A DNA stretch of 46,726 nt from Plakobranchus ocellatus (lineage: Eukaryota > Mollusca > Gastropoda > Plakobranchidae), in the NCBI GenBank assembly GCA_019648995.1, contig BLXT01003835.1:88497-135222 (forward strand). Direction: 5' to 3'. Positions 1 to 46,726 of the stretch are shown piece by piece. Every line of letters starts with the position of its first letter. The stretch's first letter is position 1. The notes beneath the pieces were generated by a model. It was not told the origin of the DNA. It saw only the letters and a program-made list of their open reading frames with translations, and did no database searches. The translations under genes and the position numbers were made by a program.

Positions 1-1091
1 GTCTACAATTTATGTAGCAGATCTTTTAAATTAAAAGAAAAAATTTCTAAACCTATTGTTTTGGCAGCTGAGACATCTATTGTCTATTGCTAATGTGTTC
101 AGGATAAATATGTTTGTCACGAACACCAGAAATGAAAGGTAGATAATACCTCTGATGTAGGACGTTGAATTCTTTAGATCTATATAGACCTAGCTGAAAA
201 TTAACGGAAATCTGGAGATTGTGTGAAGTACGAAAAAACTGAGTTTATTTAACTCAAGAGCAGGAAATCAAATCAAACAATATTCATATAGGCCGTCGAT
301 AAGAAAACTAGATCTAGCTCTAAAAAATCTGCGTAATCGCTATATAATGATCTTACTGCAATCTCTATAATCTCTGTAATCTATATGAACTCTAAGTACT
401 CTCTCTATGAACTTTCTGCCTACTCTGTGCCTTCTCTGTGTGATCTCTACGAACTCTCTGCCTACTCTGTGTGATCTCTGTGTACTCTCTGCTTACTCTG
501 TGTGATCTCTTTGTGTTCTCTGTATGTGTGATACATTTATCAATTTTCTCCTGGTATTTACACTTTTTCCAAAAGAAAACTCTACAAATTTCTGGAAATC
601 TATCCCATAATGCAAGCGTAGAATGTTTGAAAATGTAGATCTAGAACGTTACATCATAATCCTAAAATAACAAAAAAAAACAGTCTTTGAAAAGACATTA
701 GGGAAATCCTTAGGCTAAAAATAGAACATGAGTCACATTTGTTTATGTAATGTATTCTCGTTCGCTTTGCATAAATTAACTTCCCTAAACTGGGTCTTTC
801 TAGAATTCTCGAGTTGACGTGCGTTCAACAGCAAGCCCTAAGTCTAGTTTTTGTTACAATGTTAATTTGACATTTCATCACTTTTGCAAACTATGAATAA
901 ATTTGAAATATGTATATATATATTTTTTTAAGGAAGCAAATGGGGTTCAGGTTTTGATAATTTCCAACTTTTATCCTTATTATTTATTTTTTTTGTATTC
1001 TTTTTATACACTCATTTTGAAAAGAAACTTGACATCAAGAATATTGCTAAATGAAAAATAAACCATTGCAGATACAGGGACAATATTTGAT
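1..1091. other. upstream intron or 5' flank of ZFR; no gene seen
   Basis: AT-rich sequence with many short stop-interrupted frames. It contains an imperfect CT-rich minisatellite (entered separately). I searched for the missing N-terminal ZFR exons, expected to be rich in Ala, Tyr, Gln and Ser, and found none here or up to 4686. Confidence 0.6.
360..535 (+). repeat. imperfect CT-rich minisatellite
   Basis: Variants of CTCTCTGCCTACTCTGTGTG and GATCTCTGTGTACTCTCTG follow one another with unit lengths of roughly 18-35 bases. The + strand is almost purely pyrimidine plus G. The copies are diverged, so this is an old array. Confidence 0.7.
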
Positions 1092-1182
1092 CACAAAAAA
1101 AAAAGAGCATTTGTCAGTTTGAAAACATATTTCAATGCACATAATACATGTTTCCAAACTGACAAATACTTCTTTTTTTGTG
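1092..1182. repeat. long imperfect hairpin (palindromic repeat)
   Basis: The left arm CACAAAAA...GCATTTGTCAGTTTG and the right arm CAAACTGACAAATAC...TTTTTGTG are inverted copies of about 35 bases with a loop of roughly 20 bases. The core ATTTGTCAGTTTG pairs perfectly with CAAACTGACAAAT. Its position about 120 bases from the Tc1 remnant could make it a terminal repeat or an independent foldback MITE. Confidence 0.7.
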
Positions 1183-1306
1183 AGAAAGGTCAAAATAAAA
1201 AAAAAACGTCTGAAAATGTACATTTTTCCCTAAAGAAACTTTACATGAACATAGTTAATTATGGTTCTTGAAGAGTGTAATGGAAAGTACACTGGTACTG
1301 GTCAAA

Positions 1307-2483
1307 TCAAAAGCGTTTCAGGTAAGGCTGAAAGTTTGGTAGGATTAATATCGTGTGTGACCACAGCCTGCAGCAATGATGGCCTGGCATCTGCACCTCA
1401 TAGAATTGATGATGTTGAAAATTTGATCTTGTGAGATTGCATTCCAAGTGTTGGTTTGCCTTTGAATTAATTGAGCATTCTTCTGAGAAGCAGGATTCAT
1501 CTCTTGGATATGATGGCTGAGAATGTCCCAAACATGTTCGATTGGGTTCATGTCGAGTGATACTGCTGGCCAGGGATGGATTGGATGACACCAATTTATT
1601 GTCTTGCGGAGTAAGCCTGTGTCTCCCTGGCACAAATGGCTTGGGTGTTGTCATGCTGCAAGAAGTAGCCTGGATGCTTCTGCATAAACGTTGCAACGTG
1701 TGGCTGCAAGGTGGTGGCTACATAGTTGGCGTCATTTAGTGCTGCTGGAAGATGCACCAGTGCTGTCCTGTGGTCTGTTGTGGTTCTGCGCCACACAGTC
1801 ACCTGCCATATCCTGGTTAGGGGTTTCATGTACACACTGTTCCTCAAACCTTTCACTTCAATGGCACTATACAGGCAGTCAACCATTGTATTGACCAAGG
1901 ACAAACATAGACTCATCTGTGAAAAGGACCTCAGACCACTGTTGTTTTATCCAGGGTATGTGGTTGTTGGCCCATAGCAAGAGAGCTGTAATTCGCTATG
2001 GTGTACTTGTCCTAAAGACAAATGAAAAGATAAAAAGAGTGATGTAAACAAACATGCCAGCAAGATAATCAGAGGAATTTGAAGAATGAGAAAATACAGA
2101 TAATGAGTTTAAAGCAAGATGTACATAATTTGTACTGAGTGAAAAGTATGCCAAAAAAAAAAATAGACTTACGTTATGCCATGTTCTTGGATCTGACAAA
2201 TAACGGTCTATGTGCTCACTGGTTGGTGTCCCAGTTTGGTTCTGGCTGTATGCGAAGCATTGAACTTGTCTCTCACATGGGTGACATGGATATAACAATC
2301 CTGTGCCGGGTTGATAACAGATAGCCTCTCTGATCTTGGTCGGTCTATTGTTCTTCTTGTGTTCTTGTACCTTGTGTGTAGGTTGAAGATGTTATCCTTA
2401 CTAGAGTTCAAAAGCCTTGCTACATTTGCTACGAAAATGCATGCTTCGATGAGCCCTATAGCACACACTTTGCTCATCTGCAC
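1307..2483 (-). mobile_element. Tc1/mariner-type transposon, broken transposase
   Basis: Minus-strand translation shows a Tc1-family transposase in pieces. The N-terminal helix-turn-helix is at about 2483-2208 (AIGLIEACIFVANVARLLN, then DRPRSERLSVINPAQDCYIH). The catalytic region is at about 1970-1345. The three acidic residues of the DD34E triad are visible: Asp in FTDESMF (about 1910-1925), Asp in LQHDNTQA, and Glu in MNPIEHVWD (about 1530-1545). The C-terminus ends CGHTRY. These pieces lie in different frames and roughly 150 bases around 2010-2190 do not look like transposase, so the gene is frameshifted and interrupted and cannot make an active protein. No terminal inverted repeats were confidently found. 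Confidence 0.85.
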
Positions 2484-3700
2484 TGAGATGCTACATGATT
2501 GAAGTCAATTCTTTTCTACATTATTGAAACTAGCAGTCCAAATGCAATTTTTATTTTTATAAACTTATTCTACACCTTTTGCAGCTTTTGAAACCACACA
2601 TTGATACCAAAGACAAAAAAAAAAGAAAACATACTAAAACACACAGAAGTGAGCAAAGTCACTTAGCTATGTTGGCAAACTTTATTCAGAAGACATTAAA
2701 ATCAATACGTTGCACAGTGTATAAATACCATCGTTATCCATTTTGATTTAGCAAAATTATGTACAAAGAAAAAATTCCAAGTTTCTTTTGCGAATGTGTA
2801 TATAATATGCATGCATTTGGTGAATTTTTGTTTGACTAAACACCTTTCAAATTTATTCTTCATGAATGCCAGCTTGCTGGCCAATAAGAGTTTATTAATC
2901 ACCGTTGAGATTTGGAACAAGGCTGGTATTGTAAAAAAAAACAAACTGGACTTTGGACATGGACACATGTAGGGTGGTTATTTTGACTTAAGCACACCTG
3001 GTACCATATCATTTTGCCCTGAGAATTAGATCCTGGTGAATGTGACATGTCTTTATATACTGTTTTCCAAAGATCTATGCTCAAATTCTGTTGAATAGTC
3101 CAAGTGCACGGATGGAAGAAAAATGCTATTTTTAACCTTTGGTTAAAAATTCATTGGATATCAACAACCATTCTATACTGCAGTCAGCACTGCTTAAGTT
3201 GGTGTCCAAGGGGCATAACTAAAAAGATCAACTTATGTGATTATTTAGTAACCTTCCCATATTGAAGTAACTAAATGGGAGGGGGTGGGGAATGGGGTCA
3301 TCACAAGCCCAGTTTCCTTTACCAAGGTCACTCAAAGATTCATCAGCTTTCTTCAGTACTAAACTACTCAATGAGGCCCTGACTGTAAAGTATCCATAAA
3401 CTATATGAGCTTTCTCAACATCATCGTGGTGTGATTTGTGCTGTCTTGCCATCATGGTGCCCAGGTCTCAGTAATATGTATTCTTCAGTAATGTCTAGAC
3501 AATGTTTGTGAGTACAAAGTGTAGGCTAAAGCGATAGCTCTCTGCTTGAATTTACTTTTAGCCCAAGATCGAATGAGGCAGGGAGTGTACATTTGTATAT
3601 TGGTAGTGCACAACTAGATTTATTGGATGGACCTACAATCTAGATTGGATTTGTGTAGCTACAGTGGAAATTTATTGGGCCCTGTATGCTTTTTCGTTTG
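2484..3700. other. intronic/upstream sequence, nothing recognised
   Basis: AT-rich sequence between the Tc1 remnant and the SINE fragment. Short frames on both strands lack recognisable domains. A minus-strand frame at 3228-3455 (75 codons) is open but matches no family I know. Confidence 0.5.
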
Positions 3701-3704
3701 TTTT

Positions 3705-3800
3705 TGTATGTATCCAGTCCACATCAAGGTGAATTGTCAGGTCCTCTGTGAGGCCAGGGCACCTAAGATGGGGCTCGAACCTGTGACATATGGGTCCCTG
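3705..3800 (-). mobile_element. tRNA-derived SINE, truncated
   Basis: Read on the minus strand, it has a pol III B box GGTTCGAGCCC (about 3770-3780) preceded by CAGGGACCCAT and followed by ...ACCTTGATGTGGACTGG. The copies at 25055-25205 and 20111-20170 share this tail. The A-box half is missing: homology stops exactly where a CAGACCTGCC-type element begins at 3801. Confidence 0.65.
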
Positions 3801-3975
3801 CAGACCTGCCTACAATGCCACATCTTGTGGGAAAATCCCGCATTTTTGCCCCGTCCCCTAATCTTCCATGCTTAGGGTATGCATTTTCTTACTGCTAGAG
3901 CACTGTTACAAATGTGTCACGGATTATCCATTGTAAACAAAACACCAAACAGAATTATGACCTTCCTCCACTTAG
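3801..3975 (+). mobile_element. fragment of CAGACCTGCCTAC-type DNA element
   Basis: It starts CAGACCTGCCTACAATGCCA and continues with TTGTGGGAAAATCCCGCA, then a segment (CTAGAGCACTGTTACAAATG...CATTGTAAACAA) also found in the copies at 11174, 12240 and 16215. The 3' end with an inverted copy of the terminus was not found; the next element starts at 3992. Confidence 0.7.
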
Positions 3976-3991
3976 CCCATCATCATTTTAC

Positions 3992-4260
3992 CAGACCTTC
4001 CAACTTTCCGTTTTCGCCGGGAAAAGTTCCGGTGAATGCCTTTAAATTCCGTTTTCGGGACTGCCCCTCTAAAATCCGGTTCAGTTGTGCCAATGGGCGA
4101 TGGAAAAGAAAAAAAATTATCTTGTTTTATCTTTTAGATCCACCTGATATCAACGGACGTGTACTCTTTACCTATTCAAATAACATTGAACATTTTTAAA
4201 TTATCGATAGACCCAAGTATCCAAATTGGGGTTTATAATGTTTATGCAACATGCTGTATA
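3992..4260 (+). mobile_element. 5' part of CAGACCTGCCAAC-type DNA element
   Basis: It starts CAGACCTTCCAACTTTCCG and continues with CGCCGGGAAAAGTTCCGG, closely matching the starts of the elements at 20813 and 32295, including the downstream ACATTTTTAAATTATCGA and AAGTATCCAA words. The far end is not recognisable. Confidence 0.7.
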
Positions 4261-4686
4261 AAGAGACCAAGTAACTTCTGTTTTATTGATATATGTCATG
4301 GTGTTACATGTAAAATGCCAACATTGTTTTTTGAATGTCCACGAAGTAAACCGGTGTAGTTTCTTTGATCTTATACCAGGCTTGCAAAGTGTCCCTGATA
4401 CAATAAAGCGTGTAGATCTATCCCGCAAATTTTTTCGGGGAGGGGGGAGGTTTATGCAAATAGAATATTATCAACCAAAGCATGAGAAGATGTTACTTGT
4501 ATTGAGGAAGAAATGTGGACGCTTAAGACTTACATATGATGAAGTCTCTACAGCCTGTTCCAGCATTGCACACTCAGACACAAATTATGTTTACATCTGA
4601 CAAGAGTATTTTTTTTTACAGTAAATGGAAGTTAAAAGCCACATAAATTTGTACTTGAAGAAAAAAGTATTGCCATTTCTTTTCAG

Positions 4687-46095
<41,409 letters not shown>

Positions 46096-46120
46096 AATGA
46101 AATTCTGGTCATAGGAACTA

Positions 46121-46230
46121 CAGGGTCCCCGCCGGGTTGGGAAATCAGGAAAAACTCGGGAATTTAGTGATCGGTCGGGAACTCAGGAAAAAGTTGGGAA
46201 AAACAAAATTAACCCCCCAAAATCCGATTT
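46121..46230 (+). mobile_element. CAGGGTCCCCG-type DNA element, left end
   Basis: It starts CAGGGTCCCCGCCGGGTTGG and has repeated GGGAA/ACTCGGGAA/TCAGGAAAAA words, the layout of hAT-like MITE ends. The matching right end is not visible before 46555. It starts 26 bases after the proposed ZFR stop codon. Confidence 0.5.
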
Positions 46231-46554
46231 TCATTTGACTTTTTTATTATTTGTATGGCCTCTAGCGGTAGTTTTTTTTCTTTTTCTCCCTTTGATAGGC
46301 CTTGGGCCTATTGACGAGATAGCGGAGCCGATCCTACAATACCGATATCTTTGACTCCTATCCAGCAGTGCCAAGTGCTATCAATTTTATCATTCACCTT
46401 GAGCAGTTCGTGCATACTGTTGGGCTAGCTTAGGAGACAATACAGGCATGGGTTTTGGCGTGATTTGACTCTCCACTCTTCCTTTGTGTTGGCGGGCTGA
46501 AAGCTTTGCGTCAGTGTGTGAATGAAAACATTTTATTATTATTAGCATGAGAAG

Positions 46555-46726
46555 CAGACCTGCCAACATTACGCTTTATTTTACCCAATAATCCTATGTT
46601 CAGTCTAATTTGTTTGGTTTAGCCTGCTTCGTTTCTTGCCATACTTTCTCACAGCCCCCGCAACTTGTAACTCTAATGCTCGATCCTAACCAATATTCAG
46701 AAAAAAAAAAACAAAACAAAAAAAAA
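46555..46726 (+). mobile_element. CAGACCTGCCAACATTACGC DNA element, cut by the window end
   Basis: It starts CAGACCTGCCAACATTACGC and shares CACAGCCC...CAACTTGTAAC...CGATCCTAACC with the element at 9849. It ends in an A-rich stretch at the window edge. Confidence 0.6.

Noticed and set aside
3228-3455. 75-codon minus-strand frame
   Set aside because: No domain, splice signals or relatives recognised; length is within chance expectation.
1-4686. N-terminal ZFR exons upstream of exon 1
   Set aside because: No stretch rich in Ala/Tyr/Gln/Ser with suitable splice sites and phase was found, so the 5' end is taken to lie outside the window.

Overview
The window is eukaryotic genomic DNA: AT-rich, intron-dominated, and full of short decayed transposons. 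One protein-coding gene on the + strand runs through most of it, the orthologue of ZFR (zinc finger RNA-binding protein; Zn72D in flies). I could place 20 coding exons between 4687 and 46095. Their splice phases join into one open frame of 821 residues plus a stop. The protein has three U1/JAZ-type C2H2 zinc fingers, a charged linker and a C-terminal DZF domain (nucleotidyltransferase-like, normally a dimerisation fold). The gene's start lies upstream of the window, because the first exon seen begins inside a codon. The repeat content and recurrent AGATCTAGATC and TAGGCCTAT words suggest a marine or freshwater lophotrochozoan, perhaps a gastropod mollusc. That identification is inference only.

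Layout: 1-4686 is upstream intron with a minisatellite, a long hairpin, a broken Tc1-type transposon on the - strand, a truncated tRNA-derived SINE and two DNA-element fragments. 4687-7341 holds five closely spaced exons (Ser/Thr/Gln-rich region, zinc fingers 1 and 2, linker). 9536-19326 holds seven exons (linker, zinc finger 3, basic/Arg-Glu helix, Met-rich stretch, start of the DZF). 19327-23729 is an intron with a large DNA element and a 905-base assembly gap. 23730-29504 holds four DZF exons. 29505-40138 is a 10.6 kb intron made mostly of nested mobile elements. 40139-43910 holds three more DZF exons, and 46037-46095 is the probable last exon.

No second host gene was found. The most notable non-genic content is a group of DNA elements with ends of the type CAG-(A/G)C(C/A)-TGCC-(T/A)A, each followed by short GC-rich palindromes. 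Two have perfect 6-bp target duplications and two more have 5-of-6 matches. They occur at many intronic sites, are nested in one another, and carry no recognisable intact transposase. Other mobile traces are an RTE-type retrotransposon tail, a second non-LTR tail, four SINE copies and a TTAA-flanked MITE. I saw no CRISPR array, operon, rRNA or functional tRNA gene.
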